Shown here in pieces: positions 47,938-56,033 of a stretch of DNA of 64,000 bases. A program made the translations under genes and the position numbers. Below the pieces are notes generated by a model. It did not search any database. It was not told the origin of the DNA and saw only the letters and a list, made by a program, of their open reading frames with translations. Origin of the DNA: Marinobacter subterrani (GTDB lineage Bacteria; Pseudomonadota; Gammaproteobacteria; Pseudomonadales; Oleiphilaceae); NCBI RefSeq assembly GCF_001045555.1, contig NZ_LFBU01000002.1:744001-808000 (forward strand), read 5' to 3'. Position 1 is the first letter of the stretch, and each line of letters starts with the position of its first letter.

Positions 47938-49341
47938 TTAGCAGGAGTAGTACAGCTGGAACTCGATCGGATGCGTGGTCATGTTCAGTTTCTCAACTTC
48001 ACCGCGCTTCAGATCAATGTAACCGGCAATCATGTCCTCGGTGAACACGCCGCCACGGGTCAGGAACTCGTGATCTTCCTGCAGGCAGTCCAGAGCTTCT
48101 GACAGAGTCTCGGCAACCTTCGGAATGCTCAGGGCCTCTTCCTTCGGCAGGTCGTACAGATCCTTGTCCATGGCATCGCCAGGGTGGATCTTGTTCTGGA
48201 TGCCGTCCAGGCCGGCCATCATCAGGGCCGCGAACGCCAGGTACGGGTTGGCTGCCGGATCAGGGAAGCGCACTTCAATCCGACGCGCCTTCGGGCTGTT
48301 CACGTAAGGAATACGGATGGAAGCGGAGCGGTTGCGCGCCGAGTAAGCCAGCATGACCGGTGCTTCGTAGCCCGGAACCAGACGCTTGTAGCTGTTGGTG
48401 GCCGGGTTGGTGAAGGCGTTGATCGCCTTGGCGTGCTTGATCACCCCACCGATGTAGTACAGAGCCGCTTCGCTCAGGCCGGCATAGCTGTCACCTGCGA
48501 ACAGGTTTTTGCCGTCTTTGCTCAGGGACATGTGTACGTGCATGCCGGAGCCGTTGTCACCCACAACCGGCTTGGGCATGAAGGTGGCGGTCTTGCCGTA
48601 GGCGTGGGCCACGTTGTGTACGCAGTACTTGAGGATCTGTACTTCGTCGGCCTTGCGGGTCAGGGTGTTGGCGCCAACGCCGATTTCACACTGGCCAGCG
48701 GTGCCCACTTCGTGGTGGTGTACTTCAATTTCCAGACCCATGGATTCCATGGCCGCACACATGGCGCCACGCAGGTCATGCAGGCTGTCTACCGGCGGAA
48801 CCGGGAAATAGCCGCCTTTAACACCCGGGCGGTGGCCGATGTTGTTGCGGTCGAAGTCTTCGCCGGATACCCAGGCGGCCTCTTCGGAATGGATGTGGTA
48901 CGAAGAGCCTTGCATGTCTACGTTCCATTTAACGGAATCAAAGACAAAGAACTCCGGCTCCGGGCCGAACAGGGCGCCGTCAGCGATGCCGGTGGACTTC
49001 AGGTATTCCTCGGCACGACGGGCAACGGAACGCGGATCACGCTCATAACCCTGCATGGTAGAAGGCTCTACGATGTTGCAGGTGATGTTGACAGTGGTTT
49101 CTTCGGTGAACGGATCCAGTACGGAGGTTGCGTCGTCTGGCATCAGGATCATGTCGGATTCGTTGATGCCTTTCCAGCCGGCAATGGAAGAGCCGTCGAA
49201 CATCTTGCCGTCGGCGAAAAAGTCTTCGTCTACCTCGGTGGCCGGCAGCGTCACGTGCTGCTCTTTACCGCGGCTGTCAGTGAAGCGCAGGTCAACCCAT
49301 TTGACTTCGTGTTCTTTGATCAAATCAACTGTCTTGGACAT
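47938..49341 (-). CDS. glnA: Glutamine synthetase, type I
   Basis: Cytosolic dodecameric enzyme that makes glutamine from glutamate, ammonia and ATP. The 467-residue product has the beta-grasp N-domain ([18 protein letters not shown]), [10 protein letters not shown] with metal-binding glutamates, [23 protein letters not shown] and NRSASIRIP. Tyrosine in [10 protein letters not shown] (near residue 397) is the adenylylation site used by GlnE, whose gene is also in this window. The promoter region carries a sigma54 element and two NtrC sites. Certain. Confidence 0.99.
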   Translation of the reverse strand: MSKTVDLIKEHEVKWVDLRFTDSRGKEQHVTLPATEVDEDFFADGKMFDGSSIAGWKGINESDMILMPDDATSVLDPFTEETTVNITCNIVEPSTMQGYERDPRSVARRAEEYLKSTGIADGALFGPEPEFFVFDSVKWNVDMQGSSYHIHSEEAAWVSGEDFDRNNIGHRPGVKGGYFPVPPVDSLHDLRGAMCAAMESMGLEIEVHHHEVGTAGQCEIGVGANTLTRKADEVQILKYCVHNVAHAYGKTATFMPKPVVGDNGSGMHVHMSLSKDGKNLFAGDSYAGLSEAALYYIGGVIKHAKAINAFTNPATNSYKRLVPGYEAPVMLAYSARNRSASIRIPYVNSPKARRIEVRFPDPAANPYLAFAALMMAGLDGIQNKIHPGDAMDKDLYDLPKEEALSIPKVAETLSEALDCLQEDHEFLTRGGVFTEDMIAGYIDLKRGEVEKLNMTTHPIEFQLYYSC

Positions 49342-49496
49342 TGTGCATGCTCCGTATGTTATACCGCAAAGGCGGCTGTATTCATGTTCGTGGCGCCGGA
49401 CCGCCCGGAAACCCGGGTTCCGATCTGGTTTTCAGGTTTGCGCAGCTTAGCAAATGCCGCTGCGTCTTACCTGCAAATTTCGGCTGATTTCGTTAA

Positions 49497-49512
49497 AGCA
49501 AGGCGCTTGCCA
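49497..49512 (-). promoter_or_regulatory. Sigma54 promoter of glnA
   Basis: Read on the minus strand, TGGCAAG-N4-TTGCT has the GG (-24) and GC (-12) elements at exact spacing and differs from the consensus TGGCACG-N4-TTGCW at one base. The start point should be near 49486, about 145 bases before the glnA ATG. Confidence 0.82.
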
Positions 49513-49610
49513 ATTTTTAGGGCATGCTCCAGAACAGCGCAACGGCAGGGGCTCGGAGCCCGTTCGGGGCAATTCTGAGGTTTTCGGGCCGGATTTTGCA
49601 TTCGAGCATT

Positions 49611-49625
49611 GCACAGAAATGGTGC
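49611..49625 (-). promoter_or_regulatory. NtrC-binding site, promoter-proximal, glnA
   Basis: GCACAG-AAA-TGGTGC matches 10 of 12 fixed positions of the NtrC consensus. Its centre lies about 132 bp upstream of the predicted sigma54 start point, like the enhancer sites of E. coli glnAp2. Confidence 0.75.
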
Positions 49626-49640
49626 GCTAACTGCCAATGT

Positions 49641-49655
49641 GCACCAATGTGGTGC
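49641..49655 (-). promoter_or_regulatory. NtrC-binding site, distal, glnA
   Basis: GCACCA-ATG-TGGTGC is a perfect NtrC consensus site. It is centred 30 bp (about three helical turns) from the neighbouring site, the same-face arrangement expected for cooperative NtrC binding. It also lies 58 bp from the typA -10, so it could affect the divergent gene. Confidence 0.85.
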
Positions 49656-49712
49656 TCTGGGCTGATTTGAGAATAGGCGTTTTTCGACATATAAACGACA
49701 CAGACTTTTAGC

Positions 49713-49718
49713 TATACT
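49713..49718 (+). promoter_or_regulatory. Candidate -10 element for typA
   Basis: TATACT followed by the GC-rich discriminator ACGCGCCGC. No clear -35 lies 17 bp upstream. The predicted leader to typA is about 175 bases. The rest of the 49.34-49.90 kb divergent gap is explained by the glnA control region. Confidence 0.45.
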
Positions 49719-49898
49719 ACGCGCCGCTTCATTTTCACCCTGCCAATTTCTGATCCCGGATCGAAAAACTCCGTGCAGGGTGCCGGGCAGCCAGCTCCGG
49801 TAAATGAGTTCATTTTACGGATTTGAGACGGCATGTGCAGGGGTATCCCTGCGAACGACCCTCTCAGGTCATTCAGTGCATGCCGCAGGATTATTTTT

Positions 49899-51710
49899 GT
49901 GATTGAGAACCTTCGTAATATTGCCATCATTGCCCACGTCGACCATGGGAAAACCACGCTCGTAGACAAGCTCCTGCGCCAGTCCGGTACGCTGGATCGC
50001 AAAGAGCTCGAGAGCGAGCGGGTCATGGATTCCAATGATCAGGAAAAAGAGCGCGGCATTACCATTCTGGCCAAGAATACGGCCCTGAAATGGAACGGCT
50101 ACGACATCAACATTGTGGACACCCCGGGCCACGCGGATTTCGGTGGCGAGGTCGAGCGGGTGATGAGCATGGTGGACTGCGTGCTGCTGGTGGTTGATTC
50201 CATCGACGGCCCCATGCCACAGACCCGCTTTGTGACCCAGAAGGCGTTTGCGGCCGGTTTGCGCCCGATCGTGGTGGTCAACAAGATTGACCGTCCCGGT
50301 GCCCGCCCGGACTGGGTGGTAGACCAGGTGTTCGACCTCTTTGACAACCTGGGTGCGACTGACGAGCAGTTGGATTTCCCCATTGTCTACGCCAGTGCCC
50401 TGAACGGCATCGCCGGTCTGGATCATGAGAAGCTGGATGACAACATGGATGCCGTATTCCAGGCGATCGTCGACCATGTGCCTGCTCCGAACGTGGATCC
50501 GAACGGTCCGTTCCAGATGCAGATCTCCCAGCTGGACTATAATAGCTTCCTGGGCGTGATCGGCATTGGCCGCATCACGCGTGGCAAGATCAAGACCAAT
50601 TCACCGGTCACAGCGATTGGTGCCAACGGCAAGAAGCGCAACGGTCGTATCCTCAAGATCATGGGCCACTCCGGTTTGCATCGTGTTGAAGTGGAAGAGG
50701 CCCAGGCCGGCGATATCATCTGCGTCAGCGGTATGGACGAGCTGTTCATCTCCGACACCCTGTGTGACCAGGCCAACGTTGAAGCCCTGCCGGCGCTGAC
50801 CGTGGATGAGCCGACGGTCTCCATGACCTTCCAGGTCAACGATTCGCCCTTCGCCGGCCGGGAAGGCAAGTACGTCACCAGCCGGAACATCAAGGAGCGC
50901 CTGGAGAAGGAGCTGCTTCATAACGTGGCGTTGCGCGTTGAAGAGGGCGGCTCTGCAGACAAGTTCAAGGTATCCGGCCGCGGTGAGCTGCACCTTTCTG
51001 TGCTGATCGAAAACATGCGCCGTGAGAACTTCGAACTGGCCGTGGGCCGCCCGGAAGTTGTCATCAAGGAAGTCGACGGTGTGAGGCAGGAGCCCTATGA
51101 GAATGTCATCGTCGACATTGAAGAGCAGCACCAGGGCCCGATCATGGAGCAGATGGGTCTGCGCAAAGGCGACCTGACCAACATGGTGCCGGATGGCAAG
51201 GGGCGGATGCGTCTTGAGTACACCATTCCGGCTCGTGGCCTGATCGGTTTCCGAAATACCTTCCTGACCATGACCTCCGGTACCGGTATTCTGACCTCCA
51301 CCTTCAGCCACTACGGCCCGATCAAGGTGGGCGATGTGACCAGTCGCCAGAACGGCGTTATCGTCTCCATGGCGACCGGCACGGCACTGACCTATTCGCT
51401 GGAAACCCTGCAGAGTCGGGGCAAGCTGTTCCTCGACCCCGGCCAGGAAATCTACGAAGGCCAGCTGTGTGGCATTCACAGCCGCGACAACGATCTGGTG
51501 GTGAACCCGACCAAGGGCAAGAAACTCGACAACATGCGTGCCTCCGGCAAGGACGAAGTGATCGCCCTGGTACCGCCGATCAAGTTCACCCTTGAGCAGG
51601 CGCTGGAGTTCATCAATGACGACGAACTGGTTGAGGTAACCCCGAAATCGGTCCGCCTGCGCAAAAAGCTGCTGACCGAGAACGAGCGCAAGCGCGCGGG
51701 CAAGAAATAA
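49899..51710 (+). CDS. typA: Ribosome-associated GTPase TypA/BipA
   Basis: Translational GTPase of the EF-G family that binds 70S ribosomes and supports 50S assembly at low temperature and stress. The 603-residue product has P-loop [21 protein letters not shown] and [13 protein letters not shown], and the BipA-specific C-terminal domain ([19 protein letters not shown]). GTG 49899 gives [14 protein letters not shown] as in E. coli; the upstream open frame to 49833 is not conserved. It is divergent from glnA, as in E. coli and Pseudomonas. No normal terminator follows; a pair of REP palindromes takes that place. Confidence 0.98.
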   Translation: MIENLRNIAIIAHVDHGKTTLVDKLLRQSGTLDRKELESERVMDSNDQEKERGITILAKNTALKWNGYDINIVDTPGHADFGGEVERVMSMVDCVLLVVDSIDGPMPQTRFVTQKAFAAGLRPIVVVNKIDRPGARPDWVVDQVFDLFDNLGATDEQLDFPIVYASALNGIAGLDHEKLDDNMDAVFQAIVDHVPAPNVDPNGPFQMQISQLDYNSFLGVIGIGRITRGKIKTNSPVTAIGANGKKRNGRILKIMGHSGLHRVEVEEAQAGDIICVSGMDELFISDTLCDQANVEALPALTVDEPTVSMTFQVNDSPFAGREGKYVTSRNIKERLEKELLHNVALRVEEGGSADKFKVSGRGELHLSVLIENMRRENFELAVGRPEVVIKEVDGVRQEPYENVIVDIEEQHQGPIMEQMGLRKGDLTNMVPDGKGRMRLEYTIPARGLIGFRNTFLTMTSGTGILTSTFSHYGPIKVGDVTSRQNGVIVSMATGTALTYSLETLQSRGKLFLDPGQEIYEGQLCGIHSRDNDLVVNPTKGKKLDNMRASGKDEVIALVPPIKFTLEQALEFINDDELVEVTPKSVRLRKKLLTENERKRAGKK

Positions 51711-51732
51711 CGGTAGGCCGGCCCGTGAAAAA

Positions 51733-51833
51733 GGGGTCAGATGAAAGCCTTCATCTGACCCCGGCTTCAGCTCCGGCTTTCCCCACCAGCCCGAAGCCTC
51801 CCAGGGGTCAGATGAAAGCTTTCATCTGACCCC
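51733..51833. repeat. REP-type palindromes, family A, second pair
   Basis: Copy 1 (51733-51762) has arms GGGGTCAGATGAA / TTCATCTGACCCC with loop AGCC. Copy 2 (51804-51833) has the same arms with loop AGCT, making the whole 30-mer a perfect palindrome. The 41-bp spacer itself begins with GGCTTC and has GAAGCC 24 bp later, extending the symmetry. They lie 22 bp after typA and 46 bp before the next gene. Confidence 0.93.
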
Positions 51834-51879
51834 ATCTTCATCCAGAATTCCGGAAACCCCCCTGTTCCGGAGCAACCCC

Positions 51880-52842
51880 ATGCTGGCCCTCTACCCCGAA
51901 ATCGCTGCCAACGCCCAACACCGCATCGCGGTAGACCCACCCCACGAACTTTATGTTGAAGAAAGCGGTAACCCCGACGGAATACCGGTTCTGGTGGTGC
52001 ACGGTGGCCCTGGTGGTGGCTGTGAGGATTACCATCGGCGTTTCTTCGATGCCGAGCGTTTCCGGATTATTCTGATGGACCAGCGGGGTGCCGGTCGGTC
52101 CACGCCGCTGGCGGAATTGGAAGGCAACAGCACCGCAAAGTTGGTTGAGGATATGGAGGCCGTGCGTTCGTTTCTCGGTATCAACCAGTGGCTTCTGTTC
52201 GGTGGCAGTTGGGGGTCAACCCTGAGCCTGGTCTACGCCCAGGCCTATCCGGAGCGGGTATCCGGGCTGGTTCTGCGAGGCATTTTCCTGTGCCGGCCCC
52301 GGGATATCCAATGGTTCTACCAGGATGGCGCAAGCCGGGTATTTCCCGACTACTGGGCCGACTTCCAGGGCCCGATTCCGGAAGCCGAGCGTAACGACAT
52401 GGTGAGCGCCTATTACCGCCGGCTGACCAGTACCAACGAGCTTGAGCAGATTCAGGCCGCCAAGGCCTGGTCGGTGTGGGAGGGGCGCTGTGCCACCCTG
52501 CACCCCAATCCCCGTGTTGTAGAGCACTTCGGCCATCCGCACGTGGCCATCGCACTGGCTCGTATCGAGTGCCATTACTTCATGAACAACGCGTTTCTTG
52601 AAGATAACCAGATCGTTCGCGATGCTCACCGCCTGAAAGAGATTCCCGGCATCATTGTCCATGGCCGGTACGATATGGTCTGCCCCCTGGAGAACGCCCT
52701 GGCGCTGAGCAAGGCCTGGCCTGAGGCCGAGCTGCAGATCATTCGGGATGCCGGCCATTCGGCCTCCGAACCCGCGATAATTGATGCCCTGATCCGTGGG
52801 GTGGAATCGGTCGTGGCAAAAACCGGGAAAACGGCTGGCTGA
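51880..52842 (+). CDS. pip: Proline iminopeptidase
   Basis: Alpha/beta-hydrolase (peptidase family S33) that releases N-terminal proline from peptides in the cytosol. The 320-residue product has the oxyanion motif VVHGGPGGGCEDYH, the nucleophile serine in GGSWGSTL, the acid in HGRYDMVCP and the catalytic histidine in DAGHSASEP. GGAG precedes ATG 51880. Length and motifs match the Xanthomonas/Serratia-type enzyme. Substrate preference is inferred from the family. Confidence 0.93.
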   Translation: MLALYPEIAANAQHRIAVDPPHELYVEESGNPDGIPVLVVHGGPGGGCEDYHRRFFDAERFRIILMDQRGAGRSTPLAELEGNSTAKLVEDMEAVRSFLGINQWLLFGGSWGSTLSLVYAQAYPERVSGLVLRGIFLCRPRDIQWFYQDGASRVFPDYWADFQGPIPEAERNDMVSAYYRRLTSTNELEQIQAAKAWSVWEGRCATLHPNPRVVEHFGHPHVAIALARIECHYFMNNAFLEDNQIVRDAHRLKEIPGIIVHGRYDMVCPLENALALSKAWPEAELQIIRDAGHSASEPAIIDALIRGVESVVAKTGKTAG

Positions 52843-52934
52843 TTCCCGTTTTCAGGGTTGCGGCCCGGGACGGCCATCGCTAAACTCTTGACCCATCTTT
52901 ATTTCCTCCTGTTCATGTGGTCCCGGGGAACCTG

Positions 52935-53405
52935 ATGAAAGGGCTGATCCAGCGAGTATCGGAAGCCAGTGTTACCGTGCAGGGTGAGCGCATTGCCGCC
53001 ATTGGTTCAGGGCTGCTGTTACTGCTGGGCGTGGAAAACGGCGATAGTGAGGCAGAGGCAAAGGAGCTGTGCCGGAAGATCCTCACGTACCGTGTGTTTC
53101 CCGATGAGGCAGGGCGGATGAACCGGAGCCTTGAGAGCATTGGTGGAGAACTTCTGGTTGTTCCTCAGTTTACCCTGACCGCTGATACGTCATCCGGCAC
53201 CCGGCCGGGATTCTCCCATGCTGCAAAACCTGAAGAGGCCAACCACTTGATTGGGCTGTTTGTTGCTCAGGCCCGGGCCGGGCTTGGGGATGAAAAAGTG
53301 GGGGAGGGGAGGTTCGGTACCCATATGAGGGTTGGCTTGGTGAATGATGGGCCGGTAACTTTTCTGCTCGAGGTTCGGCAAAGACATGGTGAAAGCGTTC
53401 GATAG
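52935..53405 (+). CDS. dtd: D-aminoacyl-tRNA deacylase
   Basis: Removes D-amino acids, and glycine misloaded on tRNA-Ala, from tRNAs in the cytosol. The product is 156 residues from ATG 52935 (MKGLIQRVSEASVTVQGE), slightly longer than the usual 145 at the C-terminus. The chiral-proofreading motif NDGPVTF (Gly-cisPro) is intact. The first active-site motif, usually SQFT, reads VPQFTLTAD here: serine is replaced by proline. The in-frame GTG 52917 upstream is unsupported. Identity is firm; the substitution is a notable detail. Confidence 0.93.
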   Translation: MKGLIQRVSEASVTVQGERIAAIGSGLLLLLGVENGDSEAEAKELCRKILTYRVFPDEAGRMNRSLESIGGELLVVPQFTLTADTSSGTRPGFSHAAKPEEANHLIGLFVAQARAGLGDEKVGEGRFGTHMRVGLVNDGPVTFLLEVRQRHGESVR

Positions 53406-53902
53406 TGGCCCGCACCGGTATCGGGCATGGGGCATTCAGGTGATTCGTATTGGTGCGCAAACCCCGGTGATCAGGGTTGCCATCAAGTAAGGGGGTGCTT
53501 TCCCCGGTCTTTAATTCAATGATTATAAAGAATAAATGTCGATTTGGCCCCGGAATTGAAACACAACCGTCACGATGCGCGTCGGCACTGAAAGGTATAG
53601 AAACTTGCCTTTCTGGTGCTAAAAGAGCTAAAAATGCATCGGCAATTATTTGCAAAACCGGGATAGTTGTATTAAAACAGGTTCATCACGCAGGGCTTTA
53701 ACAATGCCCTGTAAGCAATTGAGCTGAAAAGGCCTGTCCTTGGGCGGGTAATCTAAAAAGAAGAAAAGTTACTTCCTTGTCATAAAAGTGACACGGCAGT
53801 GATGCAGAATCGGCCTCATCCAGCCTGACTGGTGAAGCCTTACAAAATCGGGATAAGAACCCGTCGCTAAAACCTGAGTTAACTCAAAAAGGAAGACGCA
53901 AA
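53406..53902. other. Gene-free region before the porin
   Basis: About 500 bp with lower GC than the flanks. It holds a GGGG/CCCC hairpin near 53491-53505, an inverted repeat CAGGGC / GCCCTG at 53691-53711, and no convincing coding frame: the 74-codon frame at 53477 lacks a ribosome-binding site and family features. It probably contains the porin promoter and a long leader, but no clear -35/-10 pair could be read. Confidence 0.5.
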
Positions 53903-54919
53903 ATGAAAAAAACGCTCCTCGCAACCGCTATCGCGGCCGCTACTTTCTCTGGCGCAGCGCTGGCCCAGGAAAGCAACATGCCGACTGTCTACGGTAACAT
54001 TCAGTACGCACTCTCCCACACCAATGTTGATGGTGGTGGTTCTGCGATTGATCATTTCGATAACGGGACCACTCTGGGTGTTAAGCACGACCACGAGATT
54101 GCACCTGGCATCACTGGTTTCCTGAAGCTGGAGCTGGAAGGCATCAACGCCGATGACAAAGCTGCGAGCAGCGGCATTGACAGTCTTGACGAAGCTTATA
54201 TCGGTGTTAAAGGCGATAGCTTTGGTCAGGTGTGGGTTGGTTCAGATGACTCCACTTACGAAAGCGCCATCGACAAGATCATAAATTTCCACGAAGTCGG
54301 TACTGGTATCGGCGGTAACTATGAGACTGGCGAAGGTGATCTGGTTCAGTATATGTCTCCATCCTTCGGAGGCCTGAAAGTTGGCGCTGCTGTCCAGGTT
54401 AACGGTGATGGTAAGGTCGGCGGAAAATCCTACCCTTACCAGTTGGCAGCGATCTACTCTGTCGATGCCCTGGAGCTGGCGTTCGCCATGGATTCCAATG
54501 ATGGTTCTTTGAAATATTCGAAAGATGGGAGTGCTGTAAATGAAATCAGCACTAGTAACGAAAACACCTACGGCGTTCGTGCTACTTACGCCATGGGCGA
54601 CCTGAGTGTGACCGGTGAATACCAGACTCGTAAAGACGAGGAAAACGAGTACGGTTTGATTGGTGTCTATGCTCTGGGCGCCAACCAGTTCTCCCTGGCC
54701 TACCAAGTGGTTGAAGACGATTCCCCGGGCGCAACCAACGGTGACAAGGAAGACGTAATCGCGCTGCAGGCTCTCCACAACCTGTCTGATAACATGTACG
54801 TCTACTTCGAAGGCTACCTGTACTCCTCTGACGATGCAGCGGAATATGATCTGGAAGACGGTGCCGGTGCCGGTGACGAGCAGACTATCGCAGCAGTTGG
54901 CGGTGTCTACTACTTCTGA
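53903..54919 (+). CDS. Outer-membrane porin (gram-negative porin family)
   Basis: General porin of 338 residues. A signal peptide (MKKTLLATAIAAATFSGAALA before QESN) precedes PTVYGNIQYALSHTN, the typical first strand, and alternating beta-strand segments end in the C-terminal aromatic VGGVYYF recognised by the Bam complex. The loops are strongly acidic, as in marine porins. The Shine-Dalgarno AAGGAAGA is strong and the gene ends in a near-perfect terminator, in keeping with high expression. Codon use is that of a highly expressed gene. Substrate selectivity cannot be told from sequence. Confidence 0.92.
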   Translation: MKKTLLATAIAAATFSGAALAQESNMPTVYGNIQYALSHTNVDGGGSAIDHFDNGTTLGVKHDHEIAPGITGFLKLELEGINADDKAASSGIDSLDEAYIGVKGDSFGQVWVGSDDSTYESAIDKIINFHEVGTGIGGNYETGEGDLVQYMSPSFGGLKVGAAVQVNGDGKVGGKSYPYQLAAIYSVDALELAFAMDSNDGSLKYSKDGSAVNEISTSNENTYGVRATYAMGDLSVTGEYQTRKDEENEYGLIGVYALGANQFSLAYQVVEDDSPGATNGDKEDVIALQALHNLSDNMYVYFEGYLYSSDDAAEYDLEDGAGAGDEQTIAAVGGVYYF

Positions 54920-54946
54920 TCAGCCAACCGGCTAATCCTGTAGTAT

Positions 54947-54978
54947 AAAAACCGGCGACCTTCGGGTCGCCGGTTTTT
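54947..54978 (+). terminator. Intrinsic terminator of the porin gene
   Basis: A perfect 14-bp stem (AAAAACCGGCGACC with its complement) around a TTCG tetraloop closed by C-G, ending in T5. It begins 27 bp after the stop and is one of the strongest terminators in the window. Confidence 0.97.
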
Positions 54979-55013
54979 GCGTTTCTGAATCCCGAAAAAA
55001 ACAGGTCGATTCC

Positions 55014-55877
55014 ATGGCAACCGAACTGGAAATCAAACTCAGTGTTTCTGCTACCGACCAGGCGCGGGCGCTCAACTGGCTTGCCGCCCGCCCCGAGGTA
55101 CGACCGGGACATCAGAACTCCCTGATCAATCGCTACTTTGATACGCCCCAGGCTGACCTGAACCGGGCCAAAGCCGCTTTGAGAGTGCGCAAGGCCGGTG
55201 ATGCCTATATCCAGACCCTGAAAACCCGGGGTGACTTCGTTGACGGCGCCCATCGCCGCGAGGAGTGGGAGTGGCCGATCGCCGGTCCTGACCTTGACCT
55301 GTCACTGCTTGAGGAAACACCGCTGGCTGGCAGGCTGGATCTGGATCGGCTGCAGGTTGTCTTCGAAACCAACTTCGAGCGCCAGGTTCTTTGGCTGGAG
55401 GATGCTCACTCCCTGATTGAGGTGGCGGTAGACGCCGGCAGCATTGTCGCAGGCCAGGTTCAGTGGCCGCTGCATGAAGTGGAATTCGAGCTCAAATCCG
55501 GAGAGGGCAGCCAACTGGTGGCATGGGCCCTCGCTCTGGCCCGGGAAGTACCGGTATTCCTCAATCTTGTCAGTAAGGCTGAGCAGGGCTATTTTCTTGC
55601 CGGGATCTATCAGCCGGAAGCCCTCCCGGCGGGTGCTGCGATCTCCGTGACGCAGTTTCTCCAGGCGCTGAGTACGAGTTGGTTGCTGGACCAGCCGTTT
55701 GCCGTGGCGGCGTATGATCTCTCTCAGGTCACAGAGGCTGTTGAAACGGCCGGTTGCAGCGATCTGTGGGGGCAGGTGCATGCCGAACTCGCCCGGGGAG
55801 TTCACGCCCGTGATCTGGCGAAACAGTCCAGAACCCTCGGCATGCTGCAATTGCTGTTGGCGGCCTCAGGTAAATAA
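55014..55877 (+). CDS. ygiF: CYTH-domain inorganic triphosphatase (YgiF-like, short)
   Basis: Metal-dependent phosphatase with the triphosphate-tunnel fold. The 287-residue product begins ATELEIKLSV, giving the ExExK signature, followed by basic and acidic tunnel residues (LRVRKAGDAYIQTLKTRG, HEVEFELKSGEG). E. coli YgiF hydrolyses inorganic triphosphate and carries a C-terminal CHAD domain, about 433 residues in all; here the tail after residue 200 is only about 85 residues, so CHAD is missing or reduced. In E. coli ygiF also lies next to glnE. The function is inferred from the family. Confidence 0.82.
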   Translation: MATELEIKLSVSATDQARALNWLAARPEVRPGHQNSLINRYFDTPQADLNRAKAALRVRKAGDAYIQTLKTRGDFVDGAHRREEWEWPIAGPDLDLSLLEETPLAGRLDLDRLQVVFETNFERQVLWLEDAHSLIEVAVDAGSIVAGQVQWPLHEVEFELKSGEGSQLVAWALALAREVPVFLNLVSKAEQGYFLAGIYQPEALPAGAAISVTQFLQALSTSWLLDQPFAVAAYDLSQVTEAVETAGCSDLWGQVHAELARGVHARDLAKQSRTLGMLQLLLAASGK

Positions 55878-56033
55878 CAGCTCATCCCCTACCAATAATG
55901 CGAGTGAGGCCAGGCCTTTTGCCTGATGGTCCCCCCTTGTATTGCGTCTGCTTCGGCAAAGGTGCCGTGTTCAGTTGCGGGTGAGTTCGTTATACAGTAT
56001 CGGAAATATCACAGAGCGACAGGGGTTTGCATT

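Noticed and set aside
48184..49578. 464-codon plus-strand frame opposite glnA
   Set aside because: It is a mirror of the highly biased glnA coding sequence; it covers the glnA promoter as well and shows no recognisable domain or ribosome-binding site.
53477..53701. 74-codon frame in the gap before the porin
   Set aside because: No ribosome-binding site, AT-rich irregular codon use and no familiar domain; treated as chance.
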